Assembly: GCA_947454355.1 (NCBI GenBank) | Contig: CANGKR010000002.1 | Location: 1 to 45,204 of the forward strand | Direction of reading: 5' to 3' | Source of the DNA: Comamonadaceae bacterium | GTDB taxonomy: Bacteria > Pseudomonadota > Gammaproteobacteria > Burkholderiales > Burkholderiaceae_C | Length of the DNA stretch: 45,204 nucleotides | In this document: piece by piece, positions 13,281 to 23,084 of the stretch | How positions within the stretch are numbered: position 1 is the first letter of the stretch | How the letters are laid out: each line of letters starts with the position of its first letter | Notes under the pieces: model-generated | Told to the model about the DNA's origin: nothing | The model's input: only the letters and a program-made list of their open reading frames with translations | Database searches by the model: none | Made by a program: the position numbers and the translations under genes

Positions 13281-14245
13281 CAATCGAGCTTGAGCTTTTG
13301 CTGGTCCACCACTTTTTTGTAAACCTCGAACTCAGCTTTGATCTGGGCGGCAAACTCTTCAGGGGTGTTGGCCACGACCAAGGAGCCCGTGTCTTGGATC
13401 CGCTTGACCACGGCAGGGTCTTGCAGGGCTTTTTTCACACCACCGTTGATCTTCTCGACGACTTCTTTGGGCAGGCCTTTGGGGCCATAGATGCCGTAGT
13501 AAGCCATGCGGTTGACGGGCTCCAGACCCACCTCTTTGAAGGTGGGCACATTCGGCAATTGCGGCAGGCGCTGCGGTGCGGCCACCACAATGGGGATCAA
13601 TTTCCCGGTCTGAATGAAGGGCAAGGCTGAAGGCATGTTGTCAAAAATGATCGGCACCTGACCGGCTACGGTATCGTTCAAAGCCGGGCCAGCGCCGCGG
13701 TAAGGAATGTGCGTGATGAACACACCCGCCAAGCTCTTCCACAATTCGGTTTGCAAGTGACCAATGCCGCCCGTGCCCGAAGAGGAGTAAGAGTACTTAC
13801 CAGGATTTTTCTTGAGTTCGGCCACAAAAGCTTTGTAGTCCTTGGCGGGAAAGCTCGGATGCACCGCGATAACATTGGGTGTAGCCGCGATGTTGATGAT
13901 CGGCGTGAAGTCGGTCACCGGGTTGTAGGGGATCTTGGTGTTGATGGCCGGATTGGCCGCCGTGGTGGACACTGTGGCCACGCCCAAGTTGTACCCATCG
14001 GGCGCAGTTTTGGCCGTCTCATTGGCCCCGACCACACCACCGCCTCCGGCTTTGTTTTCCACCACCACCGATTGGCCAATCGCTTTGCCCAAAGGCTCCG
14101 CGATCACGCGGGCCACGATATCGGTAGTTCCACCGGGTGCAAAAGGCACTTGCAAGTGGATCACTTTGTTCGGGTAAGTTTGAGCCCAGGCCGAGCCCAT
14201 CACCCCGGTGGCAATCAGTGCGGTCAAGAGGTGACGACGGTGCAT
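13280..14245 (-). CDS. Bug/TctC family periplasmic solute-binding protein
   Basis: Signal peptide; YPNKVIHLQVPFAPGGTTDIVARVIAEPLGKAIGQSVVVENKAGGGGVVG. Confidence 0.93.
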   Translation of the reverse strand: MHRRHLLTALIATGVMGSAWAQTYPNKVIHLQVPFAPGGTTDIVARVIAEPLGKAIGQSVVVENKAGGGGVVGANETAKTAPDGYNLGVATVSTTAANPAINTKIPYNPVTDFTPIINIAATPNVIAVHPSFPAKDYKAFVAELKKNPGKYSYSSSGTGGIGHLQTELWKSLAGVFITHIPYRGAGPALNDTVAGQVPIIFDNMPSALPFIQTGKLIPIVVAAPQRLPQLPNVPTFKEVGLEPVNRMAYYGIYGPKGLPKEVVEKINGGVKKALQDPAVVKRIQDTGSLVVANTPEEFAAQIKAEFEVYKKVVDQQKLKLD

Positions 14246-14345
14246 GGTGTTTTCTCCAGTAACAGTTGTGCAATGTCGTCATCATAAGCACAAAATTCTG
14301 GGCGCCCCGAATAGGCTTATGCGCAAACCCGTTATGCTTTGAAGG

Positions 14346-15251
14346 GTGAATTACGCTCAACTGCTCTTCCCCGATTTTTCCCTGATTTTGTGTGGTTACG
14401 TGCTGTGTCGCTATACCGCCTTGAACCGCGATGTATGGCATCAGGTCGAAACCTTGGTTTATTTTTTCCTGTTCCCTGTGTTGCTGTTTCACTCGATCCT
14501 GAAAAGCCCTCTGGACTTGAACGCAGCCTCCAACCTGATCGCTGCTGGCGTTTGCATGGGCTTGATCGCCATTGCTCTTTCTTACAGCCTGCCTTACTGG
14601 CCAGTGTTGGGGCGTTTCATCGACCGGCGCGAACATGCAGGTGCAGCGCAAGTGGCATTCCGCTTCAACTCCTTCATTGCCTTGGCGCTGGCCGAACGAC
14701 TGGCCGGACCGGAAGGCCTGCTCTTGATTTCGGTGCTGATCGGGGTGTGCGTGCCCATGTTCAACATCGCGGCGGTCTGGCCCATGGCCCGACATGCACA
14801 AAGTAATTTTTGGCGTGAATTGGTGCGCAACCCACTGATCTTGGCCACGGTCAGTGGGCTGACCTTGAACTACCTGGGCTTTCGCATCCCGCATTGGCTT
14901 GACCCGAGCTTGGGACGCATCGGAGCAGCTTCTTTGGCGCTGGGCCTGATGTCTGCGGGGGCAGGCATGCAACTGAGCAGTTTGCGTCAAGGCAAAGCTC
15001 TGGGTGTGAGCCTGCTGGCCTTGCGGCATGCAGTGGTGCCTGTGGTGGCAGTTTTACTGGCCCAGGGCTTTGCCTTGTCGGAGCACCAAACTTTGGTACT
15101 TTTGGCTTTTTCGGCATTGCCCACGGCTTCGACTTGCTATGTGCTGGCCGCGCGCATGGGCTACAACGGGGCCTATGTGGGCGCGCTGGTGACCCTGTCC
15201 ACTTTGCTGGGTATGGTCAGCTTGCCTTTTGCCTTGGCCGTGCTTCACTGA
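14346..15251 (+). CDS. AEC (auxin efflux carrier) family transporter, GTG start
   Basis: MNYAQLLFPDFSLILCGYVLCR..., multi-TM, TLNYLGFRIP, SALPTASTCYVLAARMGYNGAYVGALVTLSTLLGMVSLP. Confidence 0.85.
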   Translation: MNYAQLLFPDFSLILCGYVLCRYTALNRDVWHQVETLVYFFLFPVLLFHSILKSPLDLNAASNLIAAGVCMGLIAIALSYSLPYWPVLGRFIDRREHAGAAQVAFRFNSFIALALAERLAGPEGLLLISVLIGVCVPMFNIAAVWPMARHAQSNFWRELVRNPLILATVSGLTLNYLGFRIPHWLDPSLGRIGAASLALGLMSAGAGMQLSSLRQGKALGVSLLALRHAVVPVVAVLLAQGFALSEHQTLVLLAFSALPTASTCYVLAARMGYNGAYVGALVTLSTLLGMVSLPFALAVLH

Positions 15252-15258
15252 GCAGACT

Positions 15259-16353
15259 TCAGGCTTGCGCCAAAGACCATGCCGCTTGTTCGGCCACCAC
15301 TGCATCAGGATGTAGCAGCAGGGCTTGGAGTGATCCCTTCAGTTGCTCGGTTTGCGCCGCCGTCAGAGTTGGCCAAGCGTTGCCCGCAGCCAAGGCCACA
15401 TTGCGCAACCAGCGCGCATGCCCGATGCGCCGGATGGCGCTGCCTTCGGTGCGGCGCAAAAATTCGACTTCGCTCCAAGCCAGCAGTCTGGCCAATGGCT
15501 CAGCCACCAAGCCCTCGCGCGCATCAAAGTCAGGCAGTGAACTTCGCTGCGCGTACTTGTTCCAGGGGCAAACCAGCTGGCATTCGTCACACCCATAAAT
15601 GCGGTTACCTATCAAGGGCCGCAGTTCAATGGGAATCGGCCCGGCATGCTCGATGGTCAGGTAAGAAATACATCGCCGCGCATCCAGTTGGTGGGGCCCC
15701 ACGATCGCCTGCGTCGGGCACAAGTCAATGCAGGCGGTGCACTGGCCGCAATGCGCCGTGACCGGCTCGGTAGTGGGCCAAGCCATGTCGGTGAACAACT
15801 CACCCAAGAAAAACATCGAGCCGGCTTCGCGTTGCAATACCAATGTATTTTTCCCGCGCCATCCCAATCCGCTGCGACTGGCCAGTTCTGCTTCCATCAC
15901 CGGAGCCGAATCGGTAAATACGCGATGACCGAAAGGGCCAATGACCTGGGCTAAGCGGTTTTGCAGCTGCTGCAGGCGTTGACGCATCACCTTGTGGTAA
16001 TCCCGCCCCCGCGCATAGACTGAGATCACGCCTTCGCCAGGGCGCTGGGCGCGAGCGGTCTCCTGTTGTAGCCAGTCAGGGGGCGTATCACGGGGCAGGT
16101 AATCCATGCGGGCAGTGATGATGCTCACAGTACCGGGCACCAACTCGTTGGGACGGGCCCGTTTGAAGCCATGCGCAGCCATATAGTCCATACTGCCGTG
16201 AAAGCCAGCGTCCAGCCAGGCGGCCAATCCCTCTTCTGCAGAGGATAAATCCACCCCGGCCACGCCAATTTGCGAAAATCCAAGTTCAAGCGCCCAGGTT
16301 TGCACCTGGGTCCACAACTCCAAAGGATTGATCTGAGTACGAACAGCAGTCAC
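15259..16353 (-). CDS. queG: Epoxyqueuosine reductase QueG (likely GTG start at 16353; track ORF extends to 16725)
   Basis: CGQCTACIDLCPTQAI and CDECQLVCPWNKYA double 4Fe-4S motifs; SRSGLGWRGKNTLVL. Confidence 0.93.
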   Translation of the reverse strand: MTAVRTQINPLELWTQVQTWALELGFSQIGVAGVDLSSAEEGLAAWLDAGFHGSMDYMAAHGFKRARPNELVPGTVSIITARMDYLPRDTPPDWLQQETARAQRPGEGVISVYARGRDYHKVMRQRLQQLQNRLAQVIGPFGHRVFTDSAPVMEAELASRSGLGWRGKNTLVLQREAGSMFFLGELFTDMAWPTTEPVTAHCGQCTACIDLCPTQAIVGPHQLDARRCISYLTIEHAGPIPIELRPLIGNRIYGCDECQLVCPWNKYAQRSSLPDFDAREGLVAEPLARLLAWSEVEFLRRTEGSAIRRIGHARWLRNVALAAGNAWPTLTAAQTEQLKGSLQALLLHPDAVVAEQAAWSLAQA

Positions 16354-16383
16354 CCACCGATTGTAGGAACTGTCGCCCCACCC

Positions 16384-16860
16384 GTGGCGCTGGTCGTGCA
16401 TGCCCTGTGGCACAGCGAGGACGACACCCAGGCCTTTGCCCAAGGTCTGGCTCGATGCTCGGCCATCCGTGATGTGTACATCGAGCTGCAAGGCCAATTG
16501 GGCACTGGCAAAACCACGCTGGTCCGCCACCTGCTGCGCGCTTTGGGTGTGCAAGGCCGCATCAAAAGTCCCACCTATGCTGTGGTCGAACCCCACGAAG
16601 CAGGCGACCTGTCGATCTGGCATTTCGACTTTTACCGCTTCAGCGATCCCCGCGAATGGGAAGACGCGGGCTTTCGTGACATTTTTGCAAGTCCGGGCCT
16701 GAAGCTGGCCGAATGGCCCAGCCAAGCGGCGGGCAGTCTGCCCATGCCCGACCTGACGGTAGCCATCAGCTTGCGCAGCGATGGCGCCCGCGAGGTGGTG
16801 TTCACCGCATCCAGCCCGGCGGGCAGGCGCTTGATCGAAGGTTTACCGCATGCACTTTAA
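16384..16860 (+). CDS. tsaE: tRNA threonylcarbamoyladenosine biosynthesis ATPase TsaE (start approximate)
   Basis: ELQGQLGTGKTTLVRHLLRALG, SPTYAVVEPH, IWHFDFYRFSDPREWEDAGF. Confidence 0.9.
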   Translation: MALVVHALWHSEDDTQAFAQGLARCSAIRDVYIELQGQLGTGKTTLVRHLLRALGVQGRIKSPTYAVVEPHEAGDLSIWHFDFYRFSDPREWEDAGFRDIFASPGLKLAEWPSQAAGSLPMPDLTVAISLRSDGAREVVFTASSPAGRRLIEGLPHAL

Positions 16861-18232
16861 AGGCCTACTCGCGCGACGCCGACTGTTGCAATCGGGCATG
16901 ACGGTGCTCTTGTTGGGCCGCTCAGCTTTTTCACATGGAGCCAGCATGCTGGCCGTTCGTGTGTGGCCTTCGGCGGACTACACCCGCGTGACCTTGGAGT
17001 CAAACAGCGCCTTGCAGGCGAGCCCCAGTTTCATCCCGTCACCGCCTCGCTTGGCCATTGATATTCAGGGCCTCGAGTTGAACAATGCTCTGCGGGATTT
17101 GGTGGGCAAGGTACTGCCAGACGACCCGAACATTGCCGGGGTGCGCGTGGGGCAATTCAGCCCGGGGGTGGTCAGATTGGTGATCGATCTCAAACGCGAG
17201 ATCACACCGCAGGTGTTTGCCCTGGCACCGGTGGCAGCCTACCAACACCGTTTGGTACTGGACCTATACCCCATGCGGCCCGCCGACCCGATGGAGGCTT
17301 TGATTGCCGAGCGCTTGCGTAGCGCGGTACCGGCCTTACCGTCTGCGCCCACCCATGACCCGCTGGGTGAACTGATGCGTCAACAAAGCGGCAAACCTCC
17401 CTTGAGTGTGGCGCCCGAGGTCATCACGCGCCGACCGCCCGCACCCGATGCGGGGGTGTACATGGACAGCCCCAACCACCCGCCACGTGTGGCAACGCCC
17501 AGCCGCACCGACCGCTTGATCATCATCGCGCTGGACCCAGGGCATGGCGGAGAAGACCCTGGCGCCATCGGCCCGGGCGGCACCCGCGAGAAAGACGTGG
17601 TCTTGCAAATCGCTCATCGGCTGCAAGAGCGCATCAACGCCACCACCTTGAACGGTAACCCCTTGCGAGCCTTCCTGACCCGGGATGCGGATTTTTTTGT
17701 ACCCTTGCATGTGCGTGTCCAAAAAGCTCGCAGCGTGCAAGCTGATTTGATGGTGAGCATCCATGCCGATGCTTTTTTCACACCTAACGCACAAGGCGCC
17801 AGCGTGTTTGCCTTGAGTCAGGGCGCCGCGTCCAGCAGCGCTGCACGGTGGATGGCCAACCAAGAAAACAAGGCCGACTCGATCGGCGGGGTCAACATCA
17901 CTGTGCAAGACGCACAGGTCAAGCGGGCTTTGCTGGACATGAGCACAACCGCACAAATCAATGACAGCTTGCAATTGGGCAGTGCCATGCTGCGTGAGAT
18001 CGGCGGCGTGGCTCGACTGCACAAACCCAAGGTGGAGCAAGCGGGTTTTGCAGTGCTCAAAGCGCCCGACATTCCCAGCGTATTGGTGGAAACTGCCTTC
18101 ATCAGCAACCCCGAAGAAGAAGAAAAATTACGCAGCGCCGCTCATCAGGACAGCTTGGCCGATGCCTTGATGAAGGGCATCAAGTCCTACTTTGCCCGCA
18201 ACCCGCCTCTGGCACGCAACCGCAGTCTGTGA
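16850..18232 (+). CDS. amiC: N-acetylmuramoyl-L-alanine amidase with AMIN domain (AmiC-like), probable Tat signal
   Basis: N-term ARRRLLQSGMTVLLLG; ALDPGHGGEDPGAIGPGGTREKDVVL; SIHADAFF; VLVETAFISNPEEE. Confidence 0.92.
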   Translation: MHFKGLLARRRLLQSGMTVLLLGRSAFSHGASMLAVRVWPSADYTRVTLESNSALQASPSFIPSPPRLAIDIQGLELNNALRDLVGKVLPDDPNIAGVRVGQFSPGVVRLVIDLKREITPQVFALAPVAAYQHRLVLDLYPMRPADPMEALIAERLRSAVPALPSAPTHDPLGELMRQQSGKPPLSVAPEVITRRPPAPDAGVYMDSPNHPPRVATPSRTDRLIIIALDPGHGGEDPGAIGPGGTREKDVVLQIAHRLQERINATTLNGNPLRAFLTRDADFFVPLHVRVQKARSVQADLMVSIHADAFFTPNAQGASVFALSQGAASSSAARWMANQENKADSIGGVNITVQDAQVKRALLDMSTTAQINDSLQLGSAMLREIGGVARLHKPKVEQAGFAVLKAPDIPSVLVETAFISNPEEEEKLRSAAHQDSLADALMKGIKSYFARNPPLARNRSL

Positions 18233-18238
18233 ACACTA

Positions 18239-18880
18239 TCAGCTGGTTTGACGCCGGGCTCGCCAGGCGCCCCACAAGGTAAGCAAGCCGGGCACCAGAA
18301 TCAAAGCCCAAATGATTTTGCTCAGGTGGGTTTGTACAAACGGCAAATTGCCAAACCAAAACCCCGCCAAGGTCAGGCCCACCACCCAGATGAACCCGCC
18401 CAGTACGTTGTAGCGGGTGAACTTGCTGCGGGTCATGGCCGAGACACCCGCCACAAATGGCACAAAAGTTCGGATGAATGGCATGAAACGCGCAAGGATG
18501 ATAGTAATGCCCCCGTACTTTTCGTAAAAATCATGGGCGTTGTCAAAGGCGGCGCGGTTGAACCAGCGTGAATCCTCCCACTGGAACACCTTGGGCCCGA
18601 TGCGATGCCCGATGCTGTAATTGACCTGATCACCCATGATGGCCGCCACCAACAGCACCCCCATGGCCAGAGGCAAACTCAAAAGATCAGCACCACACAA
18701 GGCGCCCACAATGAATAGCAATGAATCCCCAGGCAAAAAAGGCATGATCACCAAGCCGGTTTCGACAAAAACAATTGCAAACAGCAGGGCATAGGTGAGT
18801 GCGCCGTATTGCGCGACAACTTCACGCAAATGCACATCCACGTGCACAATGAAATCGATGAGTTGCAGCAAGATATCCAT
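18239..18880 (-). CDS. DedA family membrane protein
   Basis: FVETGLVIMPFLPGDSLLFIVGAL; ARFMPFIRTFVPFVAGVSAM; RYNVLGGFIWV. Confidence 0.93.
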   Translation of the reverse strand: MDILLQLIDFIVHVDVHLREVVAQYGALTYALLFAIVFVETGLVIMPFLPGDSLLFIVGALCGADLLSLPLAMGVLLVAAIMGDQVNYSIGHRIGPKVFQWEDSRWFNRAAFDNAHDFYEKYGGITIILARFMPFIRTFVPFVAGVSAMTRSKFTRYNVLGGFIWVVGLTLAGFWFGNLPFVQTHLSKIIWALILVPGLLTLWGAWRARRQTS

Positions 18881-18919
18881 GCGCCGATTATCCCCTGCCC
18901 AAGCGCCTACAATTTACGG

Positions 18920-20905
18920 GTGAATACTGCCCTGCCTTCTTTGCATGCGAGCCCCGCACCTCGCCGCCCGATCCGTGAATTGCCCGACGAACTGATCAGC
19001 CAAATTGCGGCCGGTGAAGTGGTCGAGCGGCCGGCCTCAGTGGTGCGTGAACTCGTGGACAACGCTCTGGATGCGGGGGCCAGCCAGATCACCTTGCGTT
19101 TGTTGGCGGGAGGCACCCGCCTGATTGCAGTCGAAGACGATGGCGCAGGGATCTCGCCGGACGAATTGCCTGTAGCTTTGAAGCGCCATGCCACCAGCAA
19201 AATTGGCAGCCTCGATGACCTGGAATCGGTGGCCACCATGGGTTTCAGGGGCGAGGCGCTGGCGGCTATTCACTCTGTGTCCGAAACCAGCCTGCTCTCG
19301 CGCACAGCAGGTCAAGAAACCGCCTTCTTGCTCGAAGGTCGAAGCGGCGAGTTGCGACCTGCCGCCAGGGCTGTGGGCACCACGGTGGAAGTCAAGGAGT
19401 TGTTTTTCTCCACCCCCGCGCGGCGCAAGTTTTTGAAATCCGACACCACCGAATTGGCCCATTGCATCGAGGCGGTGCGCCGCCATGCACTGGCCCGGCC
19501 CGATGTGGGATTTGCAATATGGCATGAAGGCAAACTGGTCGAGCAGTGGCGCGCAGCCAACAGTGAGGCTCCTCTGGTGCAACGCTTGTCGGATGTGCTG
19601 GGCGCAGATTTCGTAACGAACTCGGTCGCGGTCGATTACCGCGCCGGGCCCCTGCACATCACGGGCAGAGCAGGTATTCCCGATGCTGCGCGTTCGCGTG
19701 CTGACCACCAATTTGCTTATGTGAACGGTCGCTTTGTCCGAGACAAAGTGCTCACTCACGGCGCGCGCAGCGCCTACGAAGATGTACTGCACGGCCACCG
19801 TCAACCGGTCTATGTGCTGTATGTGCAACTGGACCCGACCCGGGTGGATGTGAACGTGCACCCAACCAAGATCGAAGTGCGCTTCAGGGACAGCCGCGAG
19901 ATCCATCAAGCCGTGCGACATGCGATCGAAAATTCCCTAGCGGCCCCACGCGCCCAGGCCTTGACAGCGCAGGCCATGAGTCTGGACGCTCCTCAGGGCG
20001 GATTGGGCTCCAGCAGCGTTCAAGCCGCTGACACCCTGAATGGTCGGCCGGCATCGTCTGCCTGGCAGCAAACTCGAATGGGTTGGGACACAGCGCCGGG
20101 GGATACCCGTTACAGCCGCCATGTGGCCGATCTTCAAGCTTTGTGGGGCCAAGCGCCACTGCCTGCTGGACCTGCAGGCGCCCTCTCCGCATCGAACGTT
20201 GCACCTGACGCTGCATCGAATGGCTTGGCTTCTTGGGGCTCGGCTCCAGCGCAGAGCGCTCAAGTGAACGACAACGCTTTGCACAATGCCGACGCCCCAT
20301 TCGCCGCTTTACCCGAAGGCGATTGGCCGCTGGGCCGGGCCATCGCGCAACTGCAAGGGGTGTATGTGCTGGCCGAAAACGCGCAGGGCCTGATCGTTGT
20401 GGACATGCACGCCGCGCATGAGCGGATCGTTTACGAACGGCTCAAGCAGCAATGGAGCGAACAGCGCATCAGCAGCCAACCCCTTTTGATTCCAGCCACC
20501 TTTGCAGCCACAGCGCATGAAGTGGCTACCACTGAACAATTCCAAGATGTCCTCTCGCAATTGGGTTTGGAGATCGCCCCTTTGTCAGCCAAAACCCTGG
20601 CCGTGCGGGCCGTACCCACCAGCCTGGCGCAAGGCGATGCAGTGGAATTGGCGCGCAGCGTATTGGCCGAGTTGGCACAGCACGATGCCTCCACCGTGGT
20701 GCAACGGGCCCACAACGAGATCCTGGGCACCATGGCTTGTCATGGTGCCGTGCGGGCCAACCGCCGCTTGACCTTGGACGAAATGAACGCTCTGCTTCGC
20801 CAAATGGAAGAGACGGAACGCTCGGACCAATGTAACCATGGTCGCCCCACTTGGCGGGCCATCACCGTGCGCGAGTTGGACAGCCTGTTCATGCGTGGGC
20901 GTTGA
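18920..20905 (+). CDS. mutL: DNA mismatch repair protein MutL (GTG start)
   Basis: IRELPDELISQIAAGEVVERPASVVRELVDNALDAG; ATMGFRGEAL; VDVNVHPTKIEVRF. Confidence 0.95.
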   Translation: MNTALPSLHASPAPRRPIRELPDELISQIAAGEVVERPASVVRELVDNALDAGASQITLRLLAGGTRLIAVEDDGAGISPDELPVALKRHATSKIGSLDDLESVATMGFRGEALAAIHSVSETSLLSRTAGQETAFLLEGRSGELRPAARAVGTTVEVKELFFSTPARRKFLKSDTTELAHCIEAVRRHALARPDVGFAIWHEGKLVEQWRAANSEAPLVQRLSDVLGADFVTNSVAVDYRAGPLHITGRAGIPDAARSRADHQFAYVNGRFVRDKVLTHGARSAYEDVLHGHRQPVYVLYVQLDPTRVDVNVHPTKIEVRFRDSREIHQAVRHAIENSLAAPRAQALTAQAMSLDAPQGGLGSSSVQAADTLNGRPASSAWQQTRMGWDTAPGDTRYSRHVADLQALWGQAPLPAGPAGALSASNVAPDAASNGLASWGSAPAQSAQVNDNALHNADAPFAALPEGDWPLGRAIAQLQGVYVLAENAQGLIVVDMHAAHERIVYERLKQQWSEQRISSQPLLIPATFAATAHEVATTEQFQDVLSQLGLEIAPLSAKTLAVRAVPTSLAQGDAVELARSVLAELAQHDASTVVQRAHNEILGTMACHGAVRANRRLTLDEMNALLRQMEETERSDQCNHGRPTWRAITVRELDSLFMRGR

Positions 20906-22116
20906 TGACTTCGATGATGTCCAGCCGGTGGGTGGTGCTGATTCTGGCTTTGCTATTGGGCCTTCAAGCGGTGACCACCGATTTGTATTTGCCCGCCCTG
21001 CCTGCTTTGAAAGCAGAGCTGGGTGCGAGCATGCCGCAGGCGCAATTGACCTTGACGGCTCTACTGTTGGCCTTTGGCTTGTCGCAATTGCTGTGGGGGC
21101 CCTTATCCGACCGCTATGGCCGCAGGCCCGTATTGCTGGTAGGCATGGGCGCATATGTCATGGCATCGACGGCTTGTGCTTTTGCGCCTTCGATGGATTG
21201 GCTGATCGCTGGGCGCATTTTGCAAGGCATCGCCATGGGCGCAGCCGTCATGGCGGCGCGCGCTGTGGTGCGCGATCTGTATGGCCCGGTTGATGGCGCC
21301 CGTGTGATGTCCAAAGCCTTGACCGGTTTGGGCGTGATCGCTTGCTTGTGCGCTCCGTTGGGCGGCTTGCTGACGGACTTGGCAGGTTGGCGCAGCGCCT
21401 TACTGGCCTTGACCGTGTTTGGCAGCTTGACCTGGTGGCTGCTTTGGTTTCGGTTTCGTGAAACCCTGCGCGAAAAGAACACCCAGGCCTTTCATCCACC
21501 CAGCCTCCTGCGGGCATGGATAGAGATCTTGCGAAACCCCACCTTCAGGGCTTATTGCGCTTTGTCGGCCACCTCGTATTTAGGCTTGTTCACTTTTCTG
21601 GCCACGTCATCATTTGTGTTTGTCGGTCAAATGGGTTTGAGCAACACCCACTATGGCTTGCTGATGCTCTCCATGTCTCTGTCCTACATCGTGGGGACCT
21701 TCATTTGCCGCTGGCTTTTGCTGCGACTGCGCGTGCAGCAAGTGGTGGCCATGGCCGCTGTGTTCACTTTATGTGGTGGCCTGAGCATGGTCGTCCTGGC
21801 TTATGCAGGGCAAGGCCAGTCTTGGTACGGGCCTTGGTCGGTCATGGTGCCGGTGTATTTATTCATGATGGCGCATGGCGTGCATCAGCCCTGCGGCCAA
21901 AGTGGCGCAGTCAGTCCTTTTCCACACATGGCGGGCACGGCTTCCGCCTTGAACGGTTTCTTGATGATGCTGGGCGCTTTCTTCATGGGCGGCTGGCTGG
22001 GCAGGCACATGGACCAACCTGCACTGGCCCTGGCTCAAGGCATGGGCTTTTGGAGTGTGTGCATCAGCGCCCTGGCCTGGACCTGGGTGCGCCGCTTGAG
22101 CCAGGAGACGGTATGA
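20905..22116 (+). CDS. Bcr/CflA-type MFS multidrug transporter
   Basis: 12-[44 protein letters not shown] overlap with mutL. Confidence 0.88.
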   Translation: MTSMMSSRWVVLILALLLGLQAVTTDLYLPALPALKAELGASMPQAQLTLTALLLAFGLSQLLWGPLSDRYGRRPVLLVGMGAYVMASTACAFAPSMDWLIAGRILQGIAMGAAVMAARAVVRDLYGPVDGARVMSKALTGLGVIACLCAPLGGLLTDLAGWRSALLALTVFGSLTWWLLWFRFRETLREKNTQAFHPPSLLRAWIEILRNPTFRAYCALSATSYLGLFTFLATSSFVFVGQMGLSNTHYGLLMLSMSLSYIVGTFICRWLLLRLRVQQVVAMAAVFTLCGGLSMVVLAYAGQGQSWYGPWSVMVPVYLFMMAHGVHQPCGQSGAVSPFPHMAGTASALNGFLMMLGAFFMGGWLGRHMDQPALALAQGMGFWSVCISALAWTWVRRLSQETV

Positions 22117-23060
22117 CCCGGCCCTTGGCTTTGGCCTTGACTGGACCCACGGCGAGTGGCAAAACCGGGGCGGCCCTGGCCTTGGCGCAAGCCTGGTCCT
22201 CACGCGGTGGGCTGGAGATCATCAGTGTCGACTCGGCACTCGTGTACCGGGACATGGACATTGGCACCGCCAAACCCACTTCCAGCGAGCTGTCCAGTGT
22301 CCCGCACCACTTGATCGATATCCGCGACCCGATGCAAGCCTACAGCGCAGCAGAATTTGTGCGCGACGCCGAATCCCTCATGCAGCAAATCCGGGCTCGC
22401 GGGCGACTGCCTTTATTGGTGGGCGGCACCATGCTGTATTTCAAAACTCTGCTGGAAGGCCTGAGCGACATGCCACAGGCCAACGCCGAGGTCCGCGCCC
22501 AACTGCAAGAAGATTTGAAGCAGCAAGGCTTGGATGCGCTTTACCATCGCCTGCAAACGATCGACCCGGTCACTGCTGCTCGCCTGGCCCCCGCCGACAC
22601 GCAGCGCATTTTGCGCGCCTTGGAGGTGTGGCAACTCTCGGCGCGGCCCATCTCGTCTTTCCAAATCCGCGATACCCAAGCGCCTGTGCGCAAGGACATA
22701 GCGATGATCTCGCTCGAGCCTGTAGAGCGTTCTTGGCTGCACACTCGCATAGCGCAGCGTTTTGACCAGATGCTCGAACAAGGCCTGGTGGACGAAGTGC
22801 AAGACCTGCGCGCGCGGGGTGATCTGCATGCGGATTTGCCTTCGATGCGCTGCGTGGGCTACCGTCAGGTGTGGGAGGCTTTGGACCAGTCAACGCCCCT
22901 GAACGTGATGCGGGACAAAGGCATAGCAGCCACCCGTCAACTCGCCAAGCGGCAAATCACCTGGCTGCGCAGCATGCCTCACCGTCATGCGGTGGCGGCC
23001 GATGCCGATGACGCCTTGCCTCAGGTGCTGGCGCTGGCGCAAGCCTTGATGCAAGGCTAA
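22113..23060 (+). CDS. miaA: tRNA dimethylallyltransferase
   Basis: [53 protein letters not shown]. Confidence 0.95.
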   Translation: MTRPLALALTGPTASGKTGAALALAQAWSSRGGLEIISVDSALVYRDMDIGTAKPTSSELSSVPHHLIDIRDPMQAYSAAEFVRDAESLMQQIRARGRLPLLVGGTMLYFKTLLEGLSDMPQANAEVRAQLQEDLKQQGLDALYHRLQTIDPVTAARLAPADTQRILRALEVWQLSARPISSFQIRDTQAPVRKDIAMISLEPVERSWLHTRIAQRFDQMLEQGLVDEVQDLRARGDLHADLPSMRCVGYRQVWEALDQSTPLNVMRDKGIAATRQLAKRQITWLRSMPHRHAVAADADDALPQVLALAQALMQG

Positions 23061-23084
23061 GCAACACCACGGCTTTAGAGCCTC

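Noticed and set aside
14019-15029. 336-aa minus-strand ORF spanning the Bug/AEC intergenic region
   Set aside because: Overlaps two well-supported genes in other frames; low-complexity Gln/His composition typical of shadow ORFs.
23061-23084. Possible terminator GGCT-TTAG-AGCC between miaA and the TauD-like gene
   Set aside because: Only a 4-bp stem with no T-tract; too weak to call.
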